In this document: piece by piece, positions 1 to 8,161 of the stretch | How positions within the stretch are numbered: the stretch's first letter is position 1 | How the letters are laid out: each line of letters opens with the position of its first letter | NCBI GenBank assembly: GCA_045564455.1 | Contig: JBJLHG010000001.1 | Coordinates: forward strand, 186,001-250,000 | Direction of reading: 5' to 3' | DNA: 64,000 nt | Origin: CASICS01 sp045564455 | GTDB lineage: Bacteria > Pseudomonadota > Gammaproteobacteria > Magnimaribacterales > AG-339-G14 | Position numbers and translations under genes: made by a program | Notes under the pieces: model-generated | Databases searched by the model: none | The model's input: the letters and a program-made list of their open reading frames with translations, nothing else | What the model was told of the DNA's origin: nothing

Positions 1-1
1 T

Positions 2-2416
2 AGATGTGATGCCGCTAATTTAAACACTGCAGATTGTGAAAGAGTGGTTGAGGGTTCTACTACTGCTATTATGGGTGGAGCTTCTCCAGCTGATAACTCT
101 GGTGTCTTAAACTTTGTAAGAGTTGAATATGCAGGTAAAGAAATATTCACAGGTAACGAATTAAATGGTATTACCTTTGGTGGTGTTGGTTATGGTACCG
201 AAGTAGACTACGTTCAAATTCATAACAACCAAGATGATTGCGTAGAGTTTTTTGGTGGAACTGTAAATGTCAAACATTTAGTTTGCACGAATGCAGGTGA
301 TGATAATCTTGATATTGATTGGGGTTATCAAGGAAAAATGCAATTTGTTGTTGTTAAACAAAATGTTGGCGCAGGTGATCACATTGTGGAATCAGACAAC
401 ACAAACTCTGATGCAACAGTAGGCTACCTAACAGAGCCTAGATCACAACCAATGGTTGCCAACTTTACCTTTATTGGAGGAGGAGCTGACGAACCACTTA
501 AGTATAAAGAAGGTGTATCTGGAATTTATATCAATGGTATTGTTGTAAATCAAGCATCGCAAAATCTCATAGAGGGTACTTTTAAAGAAACTATCCAAGA
601 TGGCTTATTAACAGATAAAATTGCCCATCATTCCATATTTTTTGATTCAGGTAATGACACAAATTTCCCTGTAGTGTTCACCAATTCAACAGGTGCCGCT
701 GCTACTGACATAGTAACTGATGCAGAGTTCGAAGCATCACTTACATCAAGATCAACTAACTTAAACTTTGGATCCAACACTTTGGTAGACACATATTTCT
801 TGGGTGATACAGAATCTGCTGTTCCTAGCGCTTTCTCCATAGGATCAAAGAACGCTATGTGTGCAGTTCAAAGACCAGGTACAGCTACCGGTGCTCTTTC
901 TGAACTATGCCCTGCTTATGATGACACTAAATACTCAGTTAATACTTGGTTTTCAGCGACTGATTATATTGGTGCATTTTCACCTGGGTCTGATGCAGAA
1001 AATAACTGGGCTGCAGGTTGGACAGTTGGTTTATTTACCGATCCTGCATGTCCAGCTGGAACTCTTGAATCAGAAGTTCTCTTAGGTAGAAAAGTTTGTG
1101 ACTTAAGCGGAGTTATAACAGATGACCTAACTCTAGTTGCAGGAAACTATTATAAGCTTGATGGTAAAGTTCAAATCGGTGTTGATGTAGGAGCAGATAG
1201 CTTAGCTGCAAACGGTGATACAGCTACACTAACTATTAATCCTGGCGTTACAGTTTTTGGTGAATCAGGTAATGACTATTTAGTTGTCATGAGAGGGTCC
1301 GATATTAATGCTGTTGGAACAAGATCAGCTCCAATTGTGATGACCGGAAGACTAGATATTCTTGGTCAAGCAGATGTTAACTCGACACGAGGACTTTGGG
1401 GTGGATTAGTCATTCTTGGTCAATCACCTATCAATAAGTGTACATACACAGGAGGAGCAAAAGCTTCCCCTTGTGAAAAAGTGGTTGAGGGATCAGCTGG
1501 AGATGTAATGGGTGGTGAATTCCCTACTGACAGCAGTGGAGCACTCAAATATTTAAGAGTTCAGTATGCAGGATATGAGGTATTTCCAGGTAATGAGCTA
1601 AATGGAATCACTTTTGGTGGTGTTGGAAGCGGTACTTCGGTTGAATACATCCAAGTGCATAACAATGCTGACGATTGCGTTGAGTTCTTTGGTGGAACAG
1701 TCGATGTGAAACGTTTGATATGTACTGGATCAGATGATGATAACTTGGACATTGATTGGGGTTATCAAGGAAGACTTCAATACGTAATAGTTCAACAGGC
1801 CAACGATAAAGGTGATCACATTGTAGAATCAGACAACACAAACTCTGATGCATTAGTAGGCTACCTAACAGAGCCTAGATCAAACCCCATTGTTTCTAAT
1901 TTCACATTTGTAAGCAGAGGTCATGACGAGATATTCAAGTTAAAAGAGGGTGTATCAGGTCAATATTATAATGGAGTTGCTGCAGTCCTTAACGCAGCTT
2001 CTGGTAAATCAACAGGTTGCATTGAAACAACTTTTTCAGAAACTGTTTTAGATGGAGCTTCTACTCCTCACTTCTCAATGAATTCCGTTGCAATGGATTG
2101 TCCTAGTTATATAGCTACAGATCGTAATAATGCGGTTACTCCCCCTACTGGTGCAACAATTGCAGAGGTAGATGCAATTGTAAAAGCAGGAACAAACAAT
2201 CTCTATGGAGCTAATTCAGGCGGAGGTACTTATGTGAATACTCTTTCAGGAGTTGTTAACGGTACTGCAGAGAGCGCAGTTACTGTGACAGCTATTCCTG
2301 ATACATACAATGCCGATGGATTTTTTGATAGTCCTACATATATAGGTGCAGTTAGCGGAGCTACTGATGATTGGTACAAAGTATGGACAGTACCTGGATC
2401 AATAAAACTTAACTAA
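2..2416 (+). CDS. Secreted two-repeat protein beside a TonB receptor (5' partial)
   Basis: The frame is open from base 2, so the start lies upstream; a GTG at 44 is only an internal codon. The visible 804 residues contain two tandem repeats with an exact 479-residue period. Each carries a Cys-x(n)-Cys-E-(R/K)-VVEG entry, then NELNGITFGGVG, DDCVEFFGGTV, DNLDIDWGYQG and VESDNTNSD. A WGGLVILGQSPIN stretch precedes the second repeat. This matches a family of secreted or lipoprotein-like proteins of unknown function in Bacteroidetes and Proteobacteria, probably beta-helical (inference). It sits 29 nt upstream of a TonB-dependent receptor, so it may be the surface partner of that receptor. The substrate is unknown. 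Confidence 0.75.
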   Translation, partial: RCDAANLNTADCERVVEGSTTAIMGGASPADNSGVLNFVRVEYAGKEIFTGNELNGITFGGVGYGTEVDYVQIHNNQDDCVEFFGGTVNVKHLVCTNAGDDNLDIDWGYQGKMQFVVVKQNVGAGDHIVESDNTNSDATVGYLTEPRSQPMVANFTFIGGGADEPLKYKEGVSGIYINGIVVNQASQNLIEGTFKETIQDGLLTDKIAHHSIFFDSGNDTNFPVVFTNSTGAAATDIVTDAEFEASLTSRSTNLNFGSNTLVDTYFLGDTESAVPSAFSIGSKNAMCAVQRPGTATGALSELCPAYDDTKYSVNTWFSATDYIGAFSPGSDAENNWAAGWTVGLFTDPACPAGTLESEVLLGRKVCDLSGVITDDLTLVAGNYYKLDGKVQIGVDVGADSLAANGDTATLTINPGVTVFGESGNDYLVVMRGSDINAVGTRSAPIVMTGRLDILGQADVNSTRGLWGGLVILGQSPINKCTYTGGAKASPCEKVVEGSAGDVMGGEFPTDSSGALKYLRVQYAGYEVFPGNELNGITFGGVGSGTSVEYIQVHNNADDCVEFFGGTVDVKRLICTGSDDDNLDIDWGYQGRLQYVIVQQANDKGDHIVESDNTNSDALVGYLTEPRSNPIVSNFTFVSRGHDEIFKLKEGVSGQYYNGVAAVLNAASGKSTGCIETTFSETVLDGASTPHFSMNSVAMDCPSYIATDRNNAVTPPTGATIAEVDAIVKAGTNNLYGANSGGGTYVNTLSGVVNGTAESAVTVTAIPDTYNADGFFDSPTYIGAVSGATDDWYKVWTVPGSIKLN
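44..1480 (+). repeat. Internal repeat unit 1 of the secreted protein
   Basis: This is the first 1437-nt unit, in frame with the second unit that starts at 1481. Divergence is uneven: most of the unit is conserved only at protein level, but 374-445 matches 1811-1882 at about 69 of 72 bases. That suggests recent gene conversion or strong local constraint. Confidence 0.7.
1481..2416 (+). repeat. Internal repeat unit 2 of the secreted protein
   Basis: This is the second unit, which begins with the same VVEG motif and follows the same motif order as unit 1. It is shorter because the protein ends before the equivalent of the last part of unit 1. Confidence 0.65.
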
Positions 2417-2445
2417 TACCTTTTAAAATCTATTTTGGAGTCAAA

Positions 2446-5064
2446 ATGAAATCTACAAAAAAAATAAACAAACTAATGGGTTTTTTAAAGTTTACTTTAC
2501 CCCTCATAATAGTTTTTCCATTATTTATTAATGCTCAGGAAGCTGATGAAGAAATGGTTGTAAGTGGATCTTTTATACCAGATGCAAAAAGGAATACATC
2601 TGAGATTTCTGCAATATTAGATTCGTCAGATATTGAAAGAGCTGGTGATGACAATATTGCTATCGCCCTTACAAGACTTGCGGGTCTAAGTCTAGTGCGA
2701 GGTAAATACGTATTTGTAAGAGGTTTAGGTGATAGATATTCATCTGCTTCACTAAACGGCCTTAATCTTCCAAGCCCAGAACCACTCAAAAGAGTTGTAC
2801 CACTTGATCTTTTTCCAACAAGCATCATTGGATCGTCTGTAGTACAAAAAACCTATTCAGCTGACATGCCTGGTGAGTTTGGTGGAGGCATGGTTGAGAT
2901 AAAAACAAAGGCTGTGCCTTTAGATAGAATCTTTGAATTTTCAGCTTCAGCAGGCTTCAACTCCGCTACTTCGTTAAAAAATGATGGGTTGATGTATGAC
3001 GGCGGAGAGGATAATTTTGGGTACGATGACGGGGTCAGATCAGTTCCAAGCAGTATTCAGGACGCTATCAATAACAACCTTAAACTTGATAGATCTAACT
3101 TTAATTCAACACAATTGGCTAACTTTGGTCGAGATTTTGAAAATTCAAAGCTATGGGTCTTACAATCAGGAGAAGTTCCTCTAGATCAATCTTATAGTTT
3201 AACTTATGGAGATAGTTTTGATGGTTTAGGAATTGATCAAATCATTGGTATTCCAAGTGCAACAATGGGATTTATGGTTACAGGAGGTTACAAAAATTCT
3301 TGGGATACACAAGAAGGAATCAGACAAACCGGTGATTTACAAAATCAGGGTGATGGAACTGTTAATGTAGTAGTTCAAAATGACAAAACTTTTAGAAGCA
3401 CAACGAATGATATTACAGCATATGCAATGGCTGTTCTTGGTGTTGAAACGGATTTATCTGAATTAAAATACACCGGATTATATATTCATAAAGGATCAAA
3501 AGAAGCTCGTATCTTGCAAGGGTATGACTCAAGTGATTCAGCTAATGTCCGAGAAGATTTTCTAGAATTTTACGAAAGAGAATTAACAAATCATCAGTTA
3601 AATTTTAATAAGACTTTTGAAAATGACTGGAATTTAAATGTAGGTTTGGGTGATGGAGAGGCAGAGAGAGATTCTCCATATGAAAGAGTTGCTTTCTATG
3701 AAGATGGAAACAATGACGGAGTTTACTTATACGATGTTAATACAGGTAGGAACCAAACCCAGTTTAGTATGGTCGAAGACCAAACTACAAATGTTGTTAT
3801 AGATTTAGAGATACCCTTTGGTTCCTCATCATTTTTAAGAGCTGGAGTTGAAAGTCTTGAAAATGACAGATCGGCTGAAGTTAGAAGTTATAGGTTTCTG
3901 GACGCTGGTGGTTCCATACCTCTAACTGGTCTAGATAATAGAATAGATTATATTTTTGCTGATCAAAATTTTGATCCTAATAGATTGTTGGTAATTGAGA
4001 ATACTGCAAGTTCATCGCCAGCTGGGTACTTAGGATTATTGGAAGTTGATTCAGCGTATATTAGCGTTGAATCTGAAATTGGAGATAACTTTGAAATTAC
4101 TGCTGGAATAAGGCATGAAGACGGCCTTCAGCAAGTTAATACATATGATTTATTTACAGGCGTTGACTCTACTATTGATAAATCAATAGAAGAAGATTAT
4201 CTGCTACCTTCATTGACATTAACTTATCTTCCTGAATTTGATGAAAACCTTCAAATTAGATTGGGTCTTTCTCAGACAATTGCTAGGCCATCCTTCAGAG
4301 AGCTTTCTCCGACACTATTTTTAGATGTTGATACTGACAGAGTAATAGCTGGTTCACTATATTTGCAAAATAGTGAGATTGACAATATTGATTTAAGAGC
4401 TGAATACTATTTTGGTTTAAATCAATTTTTAACTGCTGGAATTTTTTACAAGGAAATTCTTAATCCTATCGAAGAAACTGTTAATGAGTCAGGTGATTTA
4501 ATTATTACTTCTTACCAAAACGTTCCTATGGCTGAAATCACTGGTTTTGAAATTGAATATGAGCAAATATTTGAGGCAATTATGGATTCTAGTAACGACT
4601 TAATCGTTAAGTTCAATTATACGGATACTGAATCTGAAGTAATTGTGAATCCTGGAGATACTTATATAAATACTCTTGGTACTTCAGTAAATGCTCAAAA
4701 TCTTCTAGCGAATGGAAGAGATACCAGATTACAGGGTCAATCAGATACAATTGCAAATTTTCAACTTGGTTTAGATAATTTACAAGATCAATCTGAAGCC
4801 ACCCTAATCTTTAACTATGTTAGTGATAGAGTAAGAGCTAGAGGTATTGATGTTTTACCAGATATTGTTGAAGAACCTCCATTATTGGTTGATTTTACAT
4901 ATTCAAGAGTCTTAGATTACCCTAATTACGATTTGAAATTGTCGCTTGAATTAAGAAATTTACTTGACGAGGAGTACTTTGCTTCTATGAATAATATTGC
5001 AATATATGATCAATATGATCTTGGTCAATCAGCTTCATTAGGATTTAAAGTCTCCTTTAAATAA
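2446..5064 (+). CDS. TonB-dependent outer membrane receptor
   Basis: The 872-residue protein should import a scarce substrate across the outer membrane using TonB energy. It has a signal peptide at residues 1-30 (basic start, hydrophobic core, INA cleavage site) and a TonB-box-like EEMVVSG at about 35-41. A plug domain follows, with VFVRGLGDRYSS near 89-100 and a GEFGGGMVEIKTK segment. The rest is beta-barrel, ending in a typical alternating C-terminal strand. A GGAG ribosome site lies 5 nt before the ATG. It follows the duplicated secreted protein by 29 nt, probably in one operon, and is closed by a strong terminator. The ligand cannot be read from sequence. Confidence 0.95.
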   Translation: MKSTKKINKLMGFLKFTLPLIIVFPLFINAQEADEEMVVSGSFIPDAKRNTSEISAILDSSDIERAGDDNIAIALTRLAGLSLVRGKYVFVRGLGDRYSSASLNGLNLPSPEPLKRVVPLDLFPTSIIGSSVVQKTYSADMPGEFGGGMVEIKTKAVPLDRIFEFSASAGFNSATSLKNDGLMYDGGEDNFGYDDGVRSVPSSIQDAINNNLKLDRSNFNSTQLANFGRDFENSKLWVLQSGEVPLDQSYSLTYGDSFDGLGIDQIIGIPSATMGFMVTGGYKNSWDTQEGIRQTGDLQNQGDGTVNVVVQNDKTFRSTTNDITAYAMAVLGVETDLSELKYTGLYIHKGSKEARILQGYDSSDSANVREDFLEFYERELTNHQLNFNKTFENDWNLNVGLGDGEAERDSPYERVAFYEDGNNDGVYLYDVNTGRNQTQFSMVEDQTTNVVIDLEIPFGSSSFLRAGVESLENDRSAEVRSYRFLDAGGSIPLTGLDNRIDYIFADQNFDPNRLLVIENTASSSPAGYLGLLEVDSAYISVESEIGDNFEITAGIRHEDGLQQVNTYDLFTGVDSTIDKSIEEDYLLPSLTLTYLPEFDENLQIRLGLSQTIARPSFRELSPTLFLDVDTDRVIAGSLYLQNSEIDNIDLRAEYYFGLNQFLTAGIFYKEILNPIEETVNESGDLIITSYQNVPMAEITGFEIEYEQIFEAIMDSSNDLIVKFNYTDTESEVIVNPGDTYINTLGTSVNAQNLLANGRDTRLQGQSDTIANFQLGLDNLQDQSEATLIFNYVSDRVRARGIDVLPDIVEEPPLLVDFTYSRVLDYPNYDLKLSLELRNLLDEEYFASMNNIAIYDQYDLGQSASLGFKVSFK

Positions 5065-5129
5065 GAGGTTTATTTCTATGAATCGAAGTTAAGTTTTTAT
5101 TTTTTCTCTGTTTATAATAAAAAACTTCA

Positions 5130-5157
5130 AAAAGGCCATATTTAGATATGGCCTTTT
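5130..5157 (+). terminator. Rho-independent terminator after the TonB receptor
   Basis: A perfect 12-bp stem (AAAAGGCCATAT / ATATGGCCTTTT) encloses a TTAG loop and ends in a T run. It lies 65 nt after the receptor stop codon. The flanking A and T tracts could let it work in both directions, but there is no opposing gene here. Confidence 0.85.
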
Positions 5158-5341
5158 CTGATACAAGTATTAAATTAATTTAATTACTGTTAAAGACAAA
5201 GAGAGCTACTTATCGAAATGAATTTAAATAAAACACAAGAAGTAGTTTCCTCAATATTGATGTAAAAATATGAATTAGAAACAGGGAAATTGTATGAGCT
5301 TTTATATTTATTTAAAGAAAAAAGTTTGATTTTAGGAATTA

Positions 5342-5986
5342 ATGAAAATAAAAAAATACATTGCTGAATTCTTAGGAACCTTTTTTTTAGTGGCTACAGT
5401 CATTGGTTCCGGGATCATGGGTGATAATTTATCTTCTGGTAACGTGGCAGTGGCTTTATTAGGTAATACGATTGCAACCGGAGCAATTCTTTATGTCATT
5501 ATTAAATCTTTTGAAGATTTATCAGGAGCTCACTTTAATCCAATTGTCTCAATAGCCTTTTATTTTTTAAAAGAGATCAACTTAAAAGATTTACTCTTCT
5601 ATTTAGTTATTCAATTCATTGCAGGAATTTTCGCAGTAATATTAATCCATTTCATATTTGAACTTAGTTTGCTTCAAATTTCATCCAAACCCAGGATGGG
5701 AATCAGCATGGTTTTTAGTGAAATAATTGCATCATTGGGATTAATTTTAACTATCTTAATGGTTAGAAAAAATAATAAGTCTAATGTAGCTATTTCAGTT
5801 GCTTTATTTATTACAGCGGGTTACTGGTTTACATCGTCTACTTCATTCGCAAATCCAGCAGTAACTCTAGCTAGGACATTTACGGATACCTTTACTGGAA
5901 TTTCACCAGAGTCGATTATTTATTTCTTTTCAGGCCAATTAATTGGTCTGTTTATTGCTTTGTATATTTATAAATTTTTAAGATGA
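5342..5986 (+). CDS. aqpS: AqpS-type aquaglyceroporin, probable arsenite channel
   Basis: The 214-residue major intrinsic protein has six membrane segments and two half-helix motifs. The first is altered to GAHFNPI (residues 63-68) and the second is FANPAVT (NPA at 171-173). The residue after the second NPA, normally the pore-narrowing arginine, is Val174, which should give a wide, neutral-solute filter. The gene overlaps the following arsenate reductase by 4 nt (ATGA). In organisms with aqpS-arsC pairs, arsenite made by ArsC leaves through this channel, and that is the most likely role here. A general glycerol or water channel is less likely given the context. Confidence 0.85.
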   Translation: MKIKKYIAEFLGTFFLVATVIGSGIMGDNLSSGNVAVALLGNTIATGAILYVIIKSFEDLSGAHFNPIVSIAFYFLKEINLKDLLFYLVIQFIAGIFAVILIHFIFELSLLQISSKPRMGISMVFSEIIASLGLILTILMVRKNNKSNVAISVALFITAGYWFTSSTSFANPAVTLARTFTDTFTGISPESIIYFFSGQLIGLFIALYIYKFLR

Positions 5987-6402
5987 GAGAATCAAAGAAA
6001 ATATTATTTCTCTGCACTGGAAATTCTTGTAGATCGCAAATGGCTGAAGGTTTTGCAAAAAAATTTACTAGTTTTCAGGCTTATTCAGCTGGCACTAGAA
6101 AATCTAATTTAAATTCATATGCAATCAAAGTAATGTCAGAAGTCAAAATTGATATATCTGATCAATTCTCTAAAACCATAAACGAATTGGAAGACATAGA
6201 TTTTGATTATGTTTTTACTTTATGTTCAGATGCTGAAGAAAACTGTCCAGTCTTATTCAAAGGGAAGACCATACACAAAGGTTTTGAAGATCCTCCTAAG
6301 CTCTCAGAAAATATAAATGATGATGAAAAAATATTAAATATTTACAGAAGGGTAAGGGATGAAATTCTTGATTTCATTCTAAATATCAATCATGACATTT
6401 AA
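5983..6402 (+). CDS. arsC: Arsenate reductase, thioredoxin-linked (low-MW phosphatase fold)
   Basis: This cytoplasmic enzyme should reduce arsenate to arsenite. The 139 residues begin with the P-loop CTGNSCRS (Cys11, Arg17). A second redox pair sits in CSDAEENCPV (Cys81 and Cys88), and a DPP motif at about 103-105 supplies the general acid. This Cys triad is the pattern of the thioredoxin-coupled ArsC family and separates it from plain tyrosine phosphatases of the same fold. It is translationally coupled to the AqpS-type channel. No arsR repressor, arsB or acr3 gene is present nearby. Confidence 0.92.
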   Translation: MRESKKILFLCTGNSCRSQMAEGFAKKFTSFQAYSAGTRKSNLNSYAIKVMSEVKIDISDQFSKTINELEDIDFDYVFTLCSDAEENCPVLFKGKTIHKGFEDPPKLSENINDDEKILNIYRRVRDEILDFILNINHDI

Positions 6403-6406
6403 ATTT

Positions 6407-6440
6407 AGTCACACTGGGACAATAGTTTCACAACAATTTT
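6407..6440 (+). promoter_or_regulatory. Duplicated upstream element, copy 1
   Basis: These 34 bases match 6831-6864 at 27 positions (gapless, by eye). The shared core reads AGTCACA, then CAA, AGTTTC and AACAATTTT. It starts 5 bases after the arsC stop. An AT-rich GTATTAT follows as a possible -10. Copy 2 lies just before the phosphate transporter gene, so this may be a second promoter-operator for the same regulator. The minus strand shows GTGAC / TTGTC blocks reminiscent of PhoB half-sites, but the match is weak. Confidence 0.5.
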
Positions 6441-6558
6441 ATCGTGTATTATTTTTAAATCTAGAGAAATAAAATAGGAATTGAATTAAATTTTTAAATA
6501 TTTAAATTTCATAGTTTTTAAAAAAAAATGCTAGTTTTTTCTATAAGATTAGTCTATT

Positions 6559-6602
6559 GTGTCTATTATGTGACATATAAGTGTCATTTAAGTTACAAAA
6601 AA
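6559..6602 (+). promoter_or_regulatory. Four-unit 11-bp phased array resembling tandem Pho boxes
   Basis: Four blocks start exactly 11 bases apart at 6559, 6570, 6581 and 6592: GTGTCTATTAT, GTGACATATAA, GTGTCATTTAA and GTTACAAAAAA. The middle two form a 7-4-7 arrangement; they match the classical CTGTCAT half-site at 5 and 6 of 7 positions. The array ends 2 bases before a small ORF and about 300 bases before the phosphate transporter. A PhoB-activated start is the best reading, but the expected -10 would fall at or inside the small ORF. Confidence 0.6.
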
Positions 6603-6604
6603 AT

Positions 6605-6730
6605 ATGAATACTAAAACCGTTCTTAAAGATCAAAGATTAATACCTGCAAACTCTCAAGTACAAGAGATGATTGCATTTGGTTTTATTTCTTTATGGATA
6701 GTTTTGGTGGCAGTTCTTTATTTTTCATAA
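6605..6730 (+). CDS. Small single-span membrane protein, 41 residues
   Basis: This short ORF lies inside the otherwise gene-free 6403-6900 interval. It has a polar N-terminus of about 22 residues followed by one hydrophobic segment, FGFISLWIVLVAVLYF, ending in a serine. No Shine-Dalgarno sequence is visible, and I recognise no family. Its support is its position directly after the phased Pho-box-like array and its clean membrane-anchor composition. A shorter start at the ATG at 6668 is possible if transcription begins inside the ORF. It could also be a chance ORF in leader RNA of the phosphate transporter. Confidence 0.4.
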   Translation: MNTKTVLKDQRLIPANSQVQEMIAFGFISLWIVLVAVLYFS

Positions 6731-6830
6731 ATATCTCAGAAAAAACCTAAGTCTTTTAATTTATCCTTAAATTGTAAGGATTTGAATCATTCACTATTTC
6801 ATCTAAATTTTACTTTAATATCTAAAATTA

Positions 6831-6864
6831 AGTCACATTAAGGCAACAGTTTCTTAACAATTTT
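6831..6864 (+). promoter_or_regulatory. Duplicated upstream element, copy 2, before pitA
   Basis: This is the second copy of the 34-base element at 6407-6440. It ends 36 bases before the pitA ATG. A TAAAAT at 6869-6874 could be the -10, placing the element where an activator such as PhoB would replace a -35. On the minus strand, CTGTTGC-CTTA-ATGTGAC is a poor 7-4-7 match, so the identity of the regulator is open. Confidence 0.5.
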
Positions 6865-6900
6865 GTAGTAAAATTTATTTTTAATTTATAGACTCTCAAT

Positions 6901-8151
6901 ATGGAAACTTTGTTTTTGGATCCTTTTAATATACTTTTGATTGCAGGATTTATTGGTTTTTTTATGGCTTTCGGCATTGGTGCTAACGACGTTGCAAACT
7001 CCATGGGGACTTCTGTAGGAAGCAAAGCTATAACCCTTAAACAAGCAATAATAATTGCGGCTATTTTTGAATTTTTAGGAGCTTTTTTAGCAGGTGGAGA
7101 AGTAACTTCTACAATTAGAAAAGGCATCGTAGATCCGAATCTATATACCAATGATGTAAATATATTTGTAATGGGCATGATATCTGCTCTTTTAGCAGGA
7201 GGTACTTGGTTGTTTATCGCAAGTTTAAGAGGCTGGCCTGTTTCTACTACTCACTCAATAGTGGGAGCTATTATTGGTTTTGTATTAATTTCTAAGGGAG
7301 TAGATGCTGTGTCTTGGGGTAAGGTTGGTAATATAGCAATGAGTTGGGTAACTTCCCCTTTATTCTCTGGAATTTTAGCTTTTGGACTCTATATATCTGC
7401 AAAAAAATTAATTTTAGACAGAGCTGATCCAGGAAAAGCAGCTATTACATATATTCCTTTTTATAGTTTTTTAGTAGCAGTTGTTATTTCACTAGTCACA
7501 GCAAGGAAAGGCCTTAAACACGTAGGAATAGAATTTTCAGAAAATGAAATTTATTTATTTATTTTAATCTTTAGCGTTATTGTTGCAATTGGAACAGCAT
7601 TTTTTTTAAGAATAAATAAAGACAAAATAATGAGAGATGGTGGCATTGAATTTGCATTTGGATTGCTGATGGTAGTTTCTGCCAGCGCTATGGCTTTTGC
7701 CCATGGTTCAAATGACGTTGCAAATGCTATTGGGCCCTTAGCAGCAATTGTAAGTATCGTGGATACTGGCGTAATAGGATCTGAATCTTCAATCAGCCCT
7801 TGGGTTTTGCTTGTTGGAGGTATTGGGATAGTATTTGGTTTAGCTACAATTGGTTCTAGAGTCATCACGACAGTTGGGAAAAAAATTACAGTTCTCACTC
7901 CAAGTCTTGGCTTCTCCGCGGAAATGGCCACAGCGTCTACTGTTGTTGCTGCAACTTATCTTGGGTTTCCTATTTCAACAACACATACACTAGTTGGTGG
8001 AGTTATAGGTGTTGGTCTAGCTAAAGGCGCAGAACACTTAGATTACGCTTCCATAAAGAGAATAATTGCTTCATGGTTAGTAACTATTCCAGCTGGAGCA
8101 GCTTTTACAATTTTATTCTATATTTTATTAAGAATAATTTTTAGCGTATAA
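6901..8151 (+). CDS. pitA: Inorganic phosphate transporter, Pit family
   Basis: The 416-residue inner membrane protein should import phosphate with protons or metal-phosphate. It carries the two inverted signature repeats of the family, GANDVANSMG near residues 28-37 and AHGSNDVANAIG near 260-270. Each is followed by membrane helices, with STTHS and STTHT motifs in the two halves. Its start is the first ATG after the duplicated element. Pit carriers also take up arsenate, which fits the adjacent aqpS-arsC pair. No phoU-like (DUF47) partner precedes it, unlike many pit loci. It converges on the prepilin peptidase gene with 10 bases between stops. Confidence 0.93.
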   Translation: METLFLDPFNILLIAGFIGFFMAFGIGANDVANSMGTSVGSKAITLKQAIIIAAIFEFLGAFLAGGEVTSTIRKGIVDPNLYTNDVNIFVMGMISALLAGGTWLFIASLRGWPVSTTHSIVGAIIGFVLISKGVDAVSWGKVGNIAMSWVTSPLFSGILAFGLYISAKKLILDRADPGKAAITYIPFYSFLVAVVISLVTARKGLKHVGIEFSENEIYLFILIFSVIVAIGTAFFLRINKDKIMRDGGIEFAFGLLMVVSASAMAFAHGSNDVANAIGPLAAIVSIVDTGVIGSESSISPWVLLVGGIGIVFGLATIGSRVITTVGKKITVLTPSLGFSAEMATASTVVAATYLGFPISTTHTLVGGVIGVGLAKGAEHLDYASIKRIIASWLVTIPAGAAFTILFYILLRIIFSV

Positions 8152-8161
8152 AGTTTTTTAT

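Noticed and set aside
6828..7178. 116-codon minus-strand ORF across the start of pitA
   Set aside because: It lies antisense to well-supported Pit signature sequence, has no family features, and arises from codon bias of the real gene.
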